Assembly: GCF_001424905.1 (NCBI RefSeq)
Contig: NZ_LMCU01000001.1
Span: forward strand, 2,039,480-2,103,479
Source: Leifsonia sp. Root112D2
GTDB lineage: Bacteria > Actinomycetota > Actinomycetes > Actinomycetales > Microbacteriaceae
DNA: 64,000 nt
Reading direction: 5' to 3'
This document shows positions 16,973-25,349 of this stretch, one piece after another. The position numbers and the translations under genes were made by a program. A model generated the notes under the pieces. It was not told the DNA's origin. It did not search any database and was given only the letters and a program-made list of their open reading frames with translations. Positions within the stretch are counted from its first letter, which is position 1; each line of letters begins with the position of its first letter.

Positions 16973-17808
16973 GCGGGTCGCGAGCGGGCATCGCGCCGTC
17001 GCCGGTGGCCCGCTGGATCATTCTTGGCCTGATCGGGGCACTCTTTGCTGTTCCGATTGTCTCGATGGGGGAGTTCACGCTGCGCGACGGGCTCTCCGGC
17101 GGACACACTTTTGCCCACTGGGCCGCGCTGTTCGCACCCGACGCCGTGGCGCGCTACGGTTCGGTCTTCACCGGTCTCGGCAATTCGATCGTGTTGGCGA
17201 TGGTCACCGTCGCCATCGTGCTCTTTCTGCTGCTTCCCACCATGATCCTGGTGCAATTGCGGTTTTCGGCGCTGAGACGCGTGCTCGAGTTCGTTTGCAT
17301 CGTGCCCATTACCGTGCCAGCGATAGTGCTTGTTGTGGGGCTCGCACCGGTCTACGCCGTGGTGGCTCGCGTCTTCGGCAGCTCGGTCTGGACGTTGGCC
17401 TTCGCGTACGGCATCACCGTGCTGCCGTTTGCCTATCGCACCCTGCAGGCCAATCTCGGCGCGGTCGACGTGAACACGCTCGCCGAGGCTGCCCGCTCGC
17501 TTGGCGCGAACTGGCCCACCGTGTTGCGGCGCGCGATTCTGCCCAACCTGCGCCGGGGCATCCTTGCTGCGTCGTTCATCTCGGTCGCCGTCGTACTCGG
17601 AGAATTCACTATCGCCTCCCTGCTGAGCCGACAGAATCTGCAGACCGCACTGCTCGTTGTCTCCAAGAGCGACCCGTACGTTGCGGTGATCTTCGCGCTG
17701 ATGGCCCTCGCCTTCGTCTTCATACTCTTGCTGCTGCTCGGAAGGGTCGGCGCGGTAGACGGCGCGGCGCATGAGCGCAGAGTTCCCAGAAAGAAGGCCC
17801 GACAATGA
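16969..17808 (+). CDS. ABC transporter permease 2 (PotC-like)
   Basis: 279 residues from the GTG that overlaps the previous stop (GTGA). Six membrane spans; the coupling loop is LAEAARSLGANWPTVLRRAILPNLRRGILAASF in the usual place. VVLGEFTIASLLSRQNLQTALLVVSKSDPY resembles PotC/iron permeases. Overlaps the ATPase gene by ATGA. Together with permease 1 it forms the membrane channel of the importer. Confidence 0.85.
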   Translation: MSGSRAGIAPSPVARWIILGLIGALFAVPIVSMGEFTLRDGLSGGHTFAHWAALFAPDAVARYGSVFTGLGNSIVLAMVTVAIVLFLLLPTMILVQLRFSALRRVLEFVCIVPITVPAIVLVVGLAPVYAVVARVFGSSVWTLAFAYGITVLPFAYRTLQANLGAVDVNTLAEAARSLGANWPTVLRRAILPNLRRGILAASFISVAVVLGEFTIASLLSRQNLQTALLVVSKSDPYVAVIFALMALAFVFILLLLLGRVGAVDGAAHERRVPRKKARQ

Positions 17809-18863
17809 CCGAGACCGGTGCGGATGTCGCCCTGCGCGCCATCGTCAAGAGCTACGCGGGCCAACGTGCGCTGCACGAGTTGAGCCTCGATGTGCGACCC
17901 GGCGAGTTCGTCGCCCTGCTGGGCCCATCCGGCTGCGGCAAGACCACCGCCTTGCGGGCGGTCGCGGGCCTCGAAGACGTGGATTCCGGCACCATCACCA
18001 TCGACGGCCGAGACGTGACTCGACAGCCCGCGAACAGGCGCGACCTGGGCATGGTCTTTCAGGCGTACTCGCTCTTTCCGCACCTGACCGCGGCACAGAA
18101 TGTGGAATTTGGGCTTCGGATGCGTCGGGTCGCGGCGTCCGACCGCCGCGCGCGTTCCGCCGAAGCGCTTGCCATGGTGGGGCTTGACGGCTTCGGCGAC
18201 CGTTTCGCGCACCAGCTCAGTGGCGGCCAGCAGCAGCGCGTCGCGCTCGCCCGGGCGCTCGTGACGCGCCCGCGGGTGCTGCTGCTCGATGAACCGCTCT
18301 CAGCGCTCGACGCGAAGGTGCGGGTGCAGCTTCGCGACGAGATTCGGCGCATCCAGAGCGAACTCGGAATCACCACCCTGTTCGTCACGCACGACCAGGA
18401 GGAGGCCCTCGCGGTCGCCGACCGCGTTGCGGTGATGCGCGCCGGCAGCATCGAGCAGATCGGCACGCCGCAGGAGCTCTACAGCGCGCCGGCCACCGCA
18501 TTCGTCGCGGAGTTCATCGGTCTGAGCAACCGTGTGCAGGGAACATCTGCGGCGGGAAGGGTGAGCGTGCTGGGGCGCGAACTGCCGCTGGCGAGGGCGG
18601 ATGCCGGCGTCGGGCCCGTGCACGTCTTTCTGCGCCCCGAGAACATCGAGTTCGCCACCGAGGGGATCGCGGCGACGGTCGTGCTTTCCAGTTTTCTGGG
18701 TTCGATGCGTCGGACCCGCGTGAAGCTTGAGGATGGCACGCCCCTTATGGTGCAACACAGTGCACGGCACACCCCCGTGGTCGGCGAGCGTGTGCACGTG
18801 GAACTGGGTGGCGTTCCGGTCACGGTCGCACCTGTGACGCCCAGACCGACCACCATAGACTGA
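17805..18863 (+). CDS. ABC importer ATP-binding protein (PotA-like)
   Basis: 352 residues. Walker A GPSGCGKTT, Q-loop GMVFQAYSLFPHLT, signature LSGGQQQRVALARAL, Walker B VLLLDEPLSALD and the H-loop TLFVTHDQEEAL are complete. The C-terminal TOBE domain begins near RVSVLGRELPL and includes VHVFLRPENIEF. This class drives uptake of polyamines, iron, phosphonates or related solutes. Last gene of the importer operon; the AI-2E gene follows after 4 nt but has its own promoter signal. Confidence 0.9.
   Translation: MTETGADVALRAIVKSYAGQRALHELSLDVRPGEFVALLGPSGCGKTTALRAVAGLEDVDSGTITIDGRDVTRQPANRRDLGMVFQAYSLFPHLTAAQNVEFGLRMRRVAASDRRARSAEALAMVGLDGFGDRFAHQLSGGQQQRVALARALVTRPRVLLLDEPLSALDAKVRVQLRDEIRRIQSELGITTLFVTHDQEEALAVADRVAVMRAGSIEQIGTPQELYSAPATAFVAEFIGLSNRVQGTSAAGRVSVLGRELPLARADAGVGPVHVFLRPENIEFATEGIAATVVLSSFLGSMRRTRVKLEDGTPLMVQHSARHTPVVGERVHVELGGVPVTVAPVTPRPTTID
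18856..18861 (+). promoter_or_regulatory. -10 box TAGACT, leaderless-type promoter
   Basis: TAGACT ends 6 nt before the ATG of the AI-2E family gene. This spacing would put the transcription start on or next to the start codon. Confidence 0.55.
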
Positions 18864-18867
18864 GCCG

Positions 18868-20091
18868 ATGGGGAGCAACGAGAAGACTGCGCAGGGGACT
18901 TCCGACCGCGGGCGCCGTCATTTCTTCCGGCGCGGACACGACGTGACATCCGCTGAATCATCAGTTGAACGTGCGGTGCCGCCGGGCATGCGTATTGCCG
19001 GTGCGTGGTCGTGGCGGCTGCTGGTGATAGGCGCGGTGCTGGCGGTCTTCGTCTACCTGATCATTCAATTGCGTCTGATCGTTATTCCCGTTTTTGTCGC
19101 CGTGCTCGTCGCGGCGCTGCTGGTGCCCCTGGTAGAGATGCTGCGCAGGCATCGGTGGCCGCGCTGGCTGGCCATCACCGTCAGCATGCTGGTCATGCTG
19201 GTCGTCGTCGCAGGCCTGCTGTATCTCGCGATCTTTCAGATCCGGTCGGAATACGGCCACCTCAAAGAGCAGAGCATGACGGCCTATGACGACTTTCGTA
19301 GCTGGCTCACCACGGGGCCACTGGGGCTGAGCCAGGGTCAGATCGAGCAGTATCTGGCCGACCTGGGCAAGGCGCTGCAGCAGGACAGTCAAGTGCTCAT
19401 CTCGGGTGCGCTTTCCATCGGATCGACGCTCGGCCACGTGCTTGCAGGTCTGCTGATAGCCCTCTTCGCCACGCTGTTCATCCTCATCGACGGTCGGGCG
19501 ATCTGGATGTGGATCGTGCGCATCTTCCCCCGGAGGGCTCGTGCCGCCATCGATGGGGCCGGCCAGGCCGGGTGGAACACGCTGCGCAGCTTCGTGAAGG
19601 TGCAGATACTCGTGGCCTCCATCGACGCGATAGGCATCGGCCTCGGTGCCTTCTTCCTTCAGCTGCCGCTGGTGATACCGATCGCCGTGCTGGTGTTCCT
19701 CGGCTCGTTCATCCCGGTCGTGGGTGCCGTGCTGACCGGCGCGCTGGCTGTCTTCATCGCGCTCATCTACAACGGCTGGGTCGCCGCACTCATCATGCTC
19801 GGCGTCGTGCTTCTCGTTCAGCAGATCGAGGGGCACATCCTACAGCCGCTCATCATGGGCTCGGCGGTCAAGGTGCATCCCCTCGCGGTGGTGCTGGTCG
19901 TGGCGGCGGGGTCGATGCTCGCCGGAATTCCCGGGGCACTCTTCGCGGTGCCGCTTGCGGCCGTGCTCAACGTGATGGTGAGCTACATCTCCAGCGGCGA
20001 GTGGCGTGCGCATCCGGTCGGAGCCTATGACGCCAGGAACCCACAACTGTGGCAGACGGTTCCGCGACCCGGTCGGATGCCGCACAAGTGA
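18868..20091 (+). CDS. AI-2E family transporter
   Basis: 407 residues. A charged cytoplasmic lead of about 45 residues precedes the family pattern of membrane spans: two near the N-terminus, a soluble middle segment (SEYGHLKEQ...), and four to five in the C-terminal half. FLGSFIPVVGAVLTGALAVFIAL, QQIEGHILQPLIMGSAVKVHP and GIPGALFAVPLAAVLNV are family hallmarks. Members (YdiK, TqsA, PerM) export small molecules or act as ion antiporters; the substrate here is unknown. Start supported by TAGACT 6 nt upstream. Confidence 0.88.
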   Translation: MGSNEKTAQGTSDRGRRHFFRRGHDVTSAESSVERAVPPGMRIAGAWSWRLLVIGAVLAVFVYLIIQLRLIVIPVFVAVLVAALLVPLVEMLRRHRWPRWLAITVSMLVMLVVVAGLLYLAIFQIRSEYGHLKEQSMTAYDDFRSWLTTGPLGLSQGQIEQYLADLGKALQQDSQVLISGALSIGSTLGHVLAGLLIALFATLFILIDGRAIWMWIVRIFPRRARAAIDGAGQAGWNTLRSFVKVQILVASIDAIGIGLGAFFLQLPLVIPIAVLVFLGSFIPVVGAVLTGALAVFIALIYNGWVAALIMLGVVLLVQQIEGHILQPLIMGSAVKVHPLAVVLVVAAGSMLAGIPGALFAVPLAAVLNVMVSYISSGEWRAHPVGAYDARNPQLWQTVPRPGRMPHK

Positions 20092-20133
20092 TGTTCGGCA
20101 TGACGCATAACCGCAGCGGCATATTTGCGACCA

Positions 20134-20139
20134 TAAACT
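20134..20139 (+). promoter_or_regulatory. -10 box TAAACT, leaderless-type promoter
   Basis: TAAACT ends 6 nt before the GTG of ilvA. The six bases between are nearly identical to those in front of the AI-2E gene. Confidence 0.55.
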
Positions 20140-20145
20140 GAGCGG

Positions 20146-21405
20146 GTGGCGAATACGATTCAGAAATCCGACAAGCCGGTGGTGGGGCCCAGCCTCACCG
20201 AGATCGAGGCCGCGCGCACCATCGTTTCCCGTGTGGCCGACGTTACTCCCATGGAGAGTTCGCGTTTTCTGAGCGAGGTTCTCGGCGCACCCGTCTTTCT
20301 CAAGTGCGAGAACCTGCAGCGCACCGGTTCGTACAAGATTCGCGGCGCATACAACCGCATGGCGCAGCTGAGCGCCGAGGAGCGCTCGCGTGGCGTGGTC
20401 GCGGCCTCGGCGGGCAATCACGCCCAGGGCGTCGCATTTGCCGCCCGTGAACTGGGAATCAAGGCCACCATCTTCACGCCCCTCGGCGTAGCGCTGCCCA
20501 AGCTGCAGGCAACACGCAACTATGGGGCGGATGTCGTGCTCGGCGGCAGCACCGTCGAGGAGCCGCTGCGCGCTGCGGCCGCCTTCGCCGAAGAAACCGG
20601 CGCGGTTCTCATTCCTCCGTTCGACCACATCGACATCATCACCGGCCAGGGCACACTCGGCCTCGAGATCCTCGACCAGGTTCAGGCGATGCAGACCATC
20701 ATCGTGCCCATCGGCGGCGGCGGACTCATCGCCGGGGTGGCACGTGCCGTCAAGCAGAGCGCAGCCCGAGACGGCCGCGTCGTGCGGGTCATCGGCGTGC
20801 AGGCCGAGAACGCCGCGCCCTTCCTGCCCTCGCTCGCCGCGGGGCATCCCGTCGATGTCACCGTGCATCCGACGATCGCCGACGGCATAGCGGTCGGCAG
20901 GCCGGGCGAGCTCACGTTCGACATCATCAAGAATGAGGTCGACGAGATCGTCACGGTCAGCGAGGACGACATCGCGCGCGCGCTGTTGGTGCTCCTCGAG
21001 CGCGCAAAGCTCGTGGTCGAACCGGCCGGGGCCGTTGCCGTCGCCGCGATTCTTGCGGGAAAGGTGCGCGCGAACGGCGCGACCGTCGCCATCCTCTCAG
21101 GAGGCAACATCGACCCGCTGCTCATGCAGCGCGTCATCAGCCACGGGCTGGTGGCTTCAGACCGCTACCTCAAGCTGCGCATCCTGCTGCCTGACCGCCC
21201 GGGTGAACTTGCGCGCATCTCGACTCTGGTTGCGGATGCGAACGCGAACGTCGTCGAGGTGCTGCACACCCGCTTCGGTCGCGGCTTCCAACTCAGCCAG
21301 GTAGAACTCGAACTGAGCATCGAGACGCGCGGCACCGACCACAGCCGACAGGTCGTGCAAGCGCTGCGCGATGCCGGATACGACCCGATCTTCGACTACG
21401 AGTAG
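20146..21405 (+). CDS. ilvA: Threonine ammonia-lyase (threonine dehydratase)
   Basis: 419 residues, GTG start. The PLP lysine is K64 in GSYKIRGAYNR; SAGNHAQGVAFAA and the phosphate-binding PIGGGGLIAG are present. A single short ACT-like domain closes the protein (KLRILLPDRPGELARISTLVADANANVVEVLHTR). This size and layout are those of the approx. 400-residue dehydratases. It converts L-threonine to 2-oxobutanoate for isoleucine synthesis or threonine breakdown. Its last 10 bp overlap the end of the convergent greA gene. Confidence 0.93.
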   Translation: MANTIQKSDKPVVGPSLTEIEAARTIVSRVADVTPMESSRFLSEVLGAPVFLKCENLQRTGSYKIRGAYNRMAQLSAEERSRGVVAASAGNHAQGVAFAARELGIKATIFTPLGVALPKLQATRNYGADVVLGGSTVEEPLRAAAAFAEETGAVLIPPFDHIDIITGQGTLGLEILDQVQAMQTIIVPIGGGGLIAGVARAVKQSAARDGRVVRVIGVQAENAAPFLPSLAAGHPVDVTVHPTIADGIAVGRPGELTFDIIKNEVDEIVTVSEDDIARALLVLLERAKLVVEPAGAVAVAAILAGKVRANGATVAILSGGNIDPLLMQRVISHGLVASDRYLKLRILLPDRPGELARISTLVADANANVVEVLHTRFGRGFQLSQVELELSIETRGTDHSRQVVQALRDAGYDPIFDYE

Positions 21406-21881
21406 GTCTCGACCTTGTCGACCTTCACGGCTATCTCTTTGCCGTTGGGCGCGAGGTAGCTGGTCTTCGCGCCCTGCTTGAGGCCCAGGATCGCTTCGCC
21501 GAGGGGGCTCTGCTCGCTGTAGACCTTCAGGTCGCTGTCGCCGGCGATCTCGCGGTTGCCGATGAGGAAGGTCGAGGTGTCGCCGGCGATCGTTGCGGTG
21601 ACCAGGGTTCCGGGCTCGACAATGCCACGGCTCGTGGGTGCCTCGCTGACCGTTGCGGTACGCAGCAACTGAGTGAGCTGCACGATGCGGGCCTCGATCT
21701 TGCCCTGCTCGTCCTTGGCTGCGTGGTAGCCGCCGTTCTCCTTGAGGTCACCCTCTTCGCGGGCCTCCTCGATCTTCTTGGCGATATCGTCTCGTCCGGC
21801 CGTGCTCAGTCGTTCCAGCTCTTCCGTGAGACGGTCGAATGCATCGCGGGTCAGGAAGCTGACCTGGGTATCCTGAGACAT
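21396..21881 (-). CDS. greA: Transcription elongation factor GreA
   Basis: 161 residues. The N-terminal coiled coil has the acidic tip IEEAREEGDLKENGGYHAAKDEQ (acidic residues after the EAREEGDL motif) that reaches into RNA polymerase. The C-terminal domain contains SPLGEAILGLKQGAKTSYLAPNGKEIAVKV. It rescues backtracked polymerase by stimulating transcript cleavage. AAGGAG lies before the ATG. The tail overlaps ilvA tail-to-tail by 10 bp, and it follows the DUF4307 gene on the same strand, a conserved actinobacterial order. Confidence 0.95.
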   Translation of the reverse strand: MSQDTQVSFLTRDAFDRLTEELERLSTAGRDDIAKKIEEAREEGDLKENGGYHAAKDEQGKIEARIVQLTQLLRTATVSEAPTSRGIVEPGTLVTATIAGDTSTFLIGNREIAGDSDLKVYSEQSPLGEAILGLKQGAKTSYLAPNGKEIAVKVDKVETYS

Positions 21882-21962
21882 GCTGAACTCCTTCGCGCCA
21901 GTGGCGCACGACGGGGATAAAGGCGACGCCCCGACGTGTCCGTCAGGGCGTATCGCAATAGC

Positions 21963-22364
21963 TTAGGCCAGCCAGCAGCGGTAAATCAATCCCGAGTTGC
22001 TCAATTCGGTGGTTCTCAGCGTCTCCGTGTGCGCGGTGACGCGCTGTGTCGTCGCCGGATACGAGAACACCTTCCAGCCCACGATGGTGAACGTCTCATT
22101 CATGGCCTCGAGAGCACAATTCACCGGGGTTCCCGGTGCCACGTTGATGCTGAAACTCACACTCACGGTGTGCGCATCAACGATGGTGTGCGCGGTATCC
22201 GTGGCCTCGAGCGAGCCCGCACCATCATCCAGTCCGGCCCAGACGACCCACGCGGTGAACACCGCCACGAACGCGAGCGCGACGCCCGCGATCCACCAGC
22301 GATCGCGGCGGGAACGGGTGCGGCTGCGGCCATACCGAGAGGCGAGTTCGTCGGTCACGACCAC
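21963..22364 (-). CDS. DUF4307 membrane protein
   Basis: 133 residues. A basic N-terminus (RYGRSRTRSRRDRWW) is followed by one membrane span (IAGVALAFVAVFTAWVVWAGL) and a small extracytoplasmic beta domain containing two Cys (NCALEAM, YRCWLA). This is the DUF4307 pattern, encoded between mca and greA in many actinobacteria. Function unknown. GTG start; a second GTG two codons later is also possible. Divergent from mca. Confidence 0.8.
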   Translation of the reverse strand: MVVTDELASRYGRSRTRSRRDRWWIAGVALAFVAVFTAWVVWAGLDDGAGSLEATDTAHTIVDAHTVSVSFSINVAPGTPVNCALEAMNETFTIVGWKVFSYPATTQRVTAHTETLRTTELSNSGLIYRCWLA

Positions 22365-22531
22365 CGGGTCACCTGCACGGATGTCTCCCGTTCGTATCGA
22401 AAATGGGCGGGCCTTGAGCGATTAGGCTTGAACCTCAAGAATACGAGCAAAATCTGGGAGTTCGCGACCTGCTCCCCGACGCTCGTGACGGTCCGTTCGA
22501 CAGGGGACGGCGAGAGAATGGTGAGCAGCCG

Positions 22532-23410
22532 GTGACACAGCGACTGATGGCGGTGCATGCGCATCCGGACGACGAATCGAGCAAGGGCGCGGCGACGTAC
22601 GCGTACTATCGCAGCCGCGGCGTCGAGGTCATGGTGGTGACCTGCACGGGCGGAGAGCGCGGCGATGTGCTCAACGAGGAGCTCGCGCACCGGGCCATGG
22701 CCGAACGCGACCTTCCCGGCCTGCGGCGGCAGGAGATGGCCGCGGCCCAGGCCATCATGGGCGTCGATCAACGCTGGCTGGGCTACATGGATTCCGGCAT
22801 GGCATCCGACGACGGCACCGTTCCGGCGAACTCCTTTGCGGACATTCCCGTCGAGATCTCGACCGAGCCGCTCGTGCGCCTCGTGCGCTCCTTTCGGCCG
22901 CACGTGATGGTCACCTACGACGAGAACGGCGGGTATCCGCACCCCGATCACATTCGCAGCCACGTGATAGGCGTCGAAGCGTACGCGGCCGCGGCTGACC
23001 CCGCCCGGTATGCGGATGCCGGAGAGCCGTGGCAGGTCTCCAAGCTGTATTACGAGCGCATCATGAACTCGCGTCGCTTCACCAGCCTGTATGAGCTACT
23101 GACCCAGCACGAGCCGGAGTCGCCCCTGATAGCCCGCATCGAAGAGATGCGCGGCTGGATGCAGGACCGCCCGTATCTGGGTACCACCCAGGTGCCTGCC
23201 GGCGAGTTCTTCCAGGCCCGTGACGATGCGCTGCGGGCACACGCGAGCCAGGTCGCGCCTGACAATCCGTTCTTCTTCTGGCCCAACGATCTGCTGCAGC
23301 GCGCCTGGCCGTTCGAGGACTACCAGCTCATCGATTCGAAGGTGGAGACGACCATGCCCGAGACCGACCTGTTCGCGGGAATCGATGCAGAGGGCGGGGC
23401 GGGCGCATGA
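22532..23410 (+). CDS. mca: Mycothiol S-conjugate amidase
   Basis: 292 residues, GTG start. The LmbE/PIG-L zinc motif AHPDDE (H11-D14 region) and the second zinc site YPHPDH are both present, as are TCTGGERGDVLNEEL and WLGYMDSGM. It cuts mycothiol conjugates of toxins so that the mercapturic acid can be exported and GlcN-Ins recycled. It marks the organism as a mycothiol producer. Length and C-terminal part fit Mca better than MshB. The stop overlaps the next gene by ATGA. Confidence 0.93.
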   Translation: MTQRLMAVHAHPDDESSKGAATYAYYRSRGVEVMVVTCTGGERGDVLNEELAHRAMAERDLPGLRRQEMAAAQAIMGVDQRWLGYMDSGMASDDGTVPANSFADIPVEISTEPLVRLVRSFRPHVMVTYDENGGYPHPDHIRSHVIGVEAYAAAADPARYADAGEPWQVSKLYYERIMNSRRFTSLYELLTQHEPESPLIARIEEMRGWMQDRPYLGTTQVPAGEFFQARDDALRAHASQVAPDNPFFFWPNDLLQRAWPFEDYQLIDSKVETTMPETDLFAGIDAEGGAGA

Positions 23411-23718
23411 TCGCGGATGCCACGCTGCGGCTTGCCGTGCTTCTCACCCCGCACTTCGCCGCCGATACGACGCCGCCTACGCCTCCGCCGTACGAGAATC
23501 CGGATGCCGTGACGCCGGGCGCCTGGGGCTTCGCGATCTTCGCTTTCGTGGCGATTCTGGTGATTGTGCTGGCGTTCGACCTGGTGCGTCGCATCCGTCG
23601 GGTGCGTTACCGCGAGGAGATCGCCCAGAAGCTCGATGCCGAGCAGGGGGAGCCGGCCGAACGCGGCCAGCAGGCCGAGCGCGGCGATCAGGGCGCCGGC
23701 CCGTCGGCCGGGGGCTAG
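23407..23718 (+). CDS. Small single-span membrane protein
   Basis: 103 residues, overlapping the mca stop. A short Pro-rich extracytoplasmic part (TTPPTPPPYENPDAVTPG) is followed by one membrane span (WGFAIFAFVAILVIVLAFDLV). A basic and then Glu/Gln-rich cytoplasmic tail follows. Similar short proteins lie behind mca in related genomes, as I recall. No function known. Its stop codon abuts the stop of the convergent hemolysin III gene (CTAGCTA). Confidence 0.7.
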   Translation: MIADATLRLAVLLTPHFAADTTPPTPPPYENPDAVTPGAWGFAIFAFVAILVIVLAFDLVRRIRRVRYREEIAQKLDAEQGEPAERGQQAERGDQGAGPSAGG

Positions 23719-24453
23719 CTACGCGTTGAAAGCCGGGTGCAGGCTGATGATCAGTGCCGCGCTCCAGTGGCACAGGAAGGCCAGCACCGTGAGCGTGTGG
23801 AAGATCTCGTGGAAGCCGAACACGCCCGGAATCGGATTCGGGCGCTTGGCTCCATAGATCACCGCGCCGACGGTGTAGAGCACGCCACCGGCGAGCACGA
23901 GCACCATCATGGCCACGCTCGCCGCGAGCAGATCGCCGATGTAGATGAGGGCGACGAAGCCCATCGCGAGATAGACGATCACATAGAGCCAGCGCGGCGC
24001 GCCGATCCAGAAGACGCGAAAACCGATGCCGAGAAGAGCCGCCGCCCAGATCACCCAGAGCAGCACCACGCCCTTCGCCGGCGGCAGCGCAAGCACGGCC
24101 AGCGGCGTGTACGTGCCGGCGATCAGGAGAAAAATGTTCGCGTGATCGATGCGCTTGAGCAGCATTTTCGCGCGAGGCTGCCAGTTGAAGCGGTGGTAGA
24201 GCGCCGAGTTGCCGAACAACAGCATCGAGGTGAGCATGAAGACGGCCGCAGCCCACTTGGCCGGGGCGCCGTGGGCGAGCACTATCAAAACAATGCCGGC
24301 AGCGATGGCTACGGGAAAGGTTCCCGCGTGAATCCAGCCGCGCCACGTGGGCTTCAGTTCCGCAGTGGGGCCGAGGTTGGTTTCGAGAAGTGGAAGGTGC
24401 CCGGGCTCGGTTGCCTGCGCATCCTCGGACACGGAATCGGGCTGTTCACTCAT
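23719..24453 (-). CDS. Hemolysin III/PAQR family membrane protein
   Basis: 244 residues with seven membrane spans after a 35-residue acidic lead. Family motifs are SALYHRF (about residue 83), RIDHANIFLLIAGTYTP, and FGFHEIFHTLTVLAF near the end; their His and Asp residues form the metal site of the PAQR fold. The molecular activity of bacterial members is unclear, though ceramidase-like hydrolysis has been proposed for the superfamily. TAGTGT 6 nt before the ATG supports this start. Divergent from uppS. Confidence 0.9.
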   Translation of the reverse strand: MSEQPDSVSEDAQATEPGHLPLLETNLGPTAELKPTWRGWIHAGTFPVAIAAGIVLIVLAHGAPAKWAAAVFMLTSMLLFGNSALYHRFNWQPRAKMLLKRIDHANIFLLIAGTYTPLAVLALPPAKGVVLLWVIWAAALLGIGFRVFWIGAPRWLYVIVYLAMGFVALIYIGDLLAASVAMMVLVLAGGVLYTVGAVIYGAKRPNPIPGVFGFHEIFHTLTVLAFLCHWSAALIISLHPAFNA

Positions 24454-24459
24454 GCAGTA

Positions 24460-24465
24460 ACACTA
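24460..24465 (-). promoter_or_regulatory. -10 box TAGTGT, leaderless-type promoter
   Basis: On the minus strand TAGTGT ends 6 nt before the ATG of the hemolysin III gene. Confidence 0.5.
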
Positions 24466-24497
24466 CGTGAGATGCGTTTCTTTGCGGCCGGGCGCGC

Positions 24498-24503
24498 TAA
24501 CGT
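24498..24503 (+). promoter_or_regulatory. -10 box TAACGT, leaderless-type promoter
   Basis: TAACGT ends 6 nt before the GTG of the prenyltransferase gene. Confidence 0.5.
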
Positions 24504-24509
24504 AACGGT

Positions 24510-25295
24510 GTGAGTATGAGCCGATCGCCGCTGGGTCGTGGCCTTCTGTACGGCCTCTACCAAAAGCGGTTGCGCCGCAGCCTGAACGCGGATGCGATGC
24601 CCTGTCACGTGGCCATGATCATCGATGGCAACCGTCGCTGGGCGCGACAGCTGGGGCTGGAGAGTGCGGCGCATGGGCACCGCGCCGGTGCGGCCAAGAT
24701 GCGTGAGTTCCTGACATGGTGCGACGATCTCGGCATACAGGTTGTCACGCTGTATCTGCTCTCCTCCGACAATCTGCAGAACCGCGAGAGCGACGAGCTC
24801 TCCGACCTCATCGAGATCATCGCCGAGCTGGCCGAAGATCTCTCGCACTTTCGCGACTGGCGCGTGCAGCACGTCGGTTCGGCCGTGGGTCTGCCGGAGC
24901 CTCTCGTGGCCGCGCTGACCGCAGCCCAGGCGCGCACGGCAGTCAAGAAGGGCCTGCACGTGAACCTGGCCGTCGGCTATGGCGGGCGCAAGGAGATCAC
25001 GGATGCGATGCGCAGCATCGTGGCCGCCCACATCGCCGCAGGCGGCAGCATCGAGACGCTGGCCGAGCTGCTGACCCCCGACCTGATCGGCAAGAACCTG
25101 TACACCGGGGGGCAGGCCGACCCTGATCTGGTGATCCGCACATCCGGCGAGCAGCGGCTCAGTGACTTCATGCTGTGGCAGAGCGCGCACAGCGAGTTCT
25201 ATTTCGTGGAGGCGCTCGGCCCCGACCTGCGCGAGGTCGACTTTCTGCGCGCCATCCGCGACTACACGACGCGGCAGCGACGCTACGGCGGCTGA
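24510..25295 (+). CDS. uppS: Isoprenyl (cis-polyprenyl) diphosphate synthase
   Basis: 261 residues. The catalytic Asp is D39 in MIIDGNRRWAR; further motifs are RTSGEQRLSDFMLWQSAHSEF and the substrate region LYLLSSDNLQNR. It joins isopentenyl diphosphates with cis geometry to make the decaprenyl or undecaprenyl carrier for wall synthesis. In M. tuberculosis the comparable gene beside hlyIII encodes the short-chain Z-farnesyl synthase (Rv1086), so the product length is not certain here. GTG start with TAACGT 6 nt upstream. Confidence 0.9.
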   Translation: MSMSRSPLGRGLLYGLYQKRLRRSLNADAMPCHVAMIIDGNRRWARQLGLESAAHGHRAGAAKMREFLTWCDDLGIQVVTLYLLSSDNLQNRESDELSDLIEIIAELAEDLSHFRDWRVQHVGSAVGLPEPLVAALTAAQARTAVKKGLHVNLAVGYGGRKEITDAMRSIVAAHIAAGGSIETLAELLTPDLIGKNLYTGGQADPDLVIRTSGEQRLSDFMLWQSAHSEFYFVEALGPDLREVDFLRAIRDYTTRQRRYGG

Positions 25296-25349
25296 TCCAG
25301 GCACGGCACGCCGCGATCGGCACCTGTCAGAATGGGAAGGGAGGTGGCG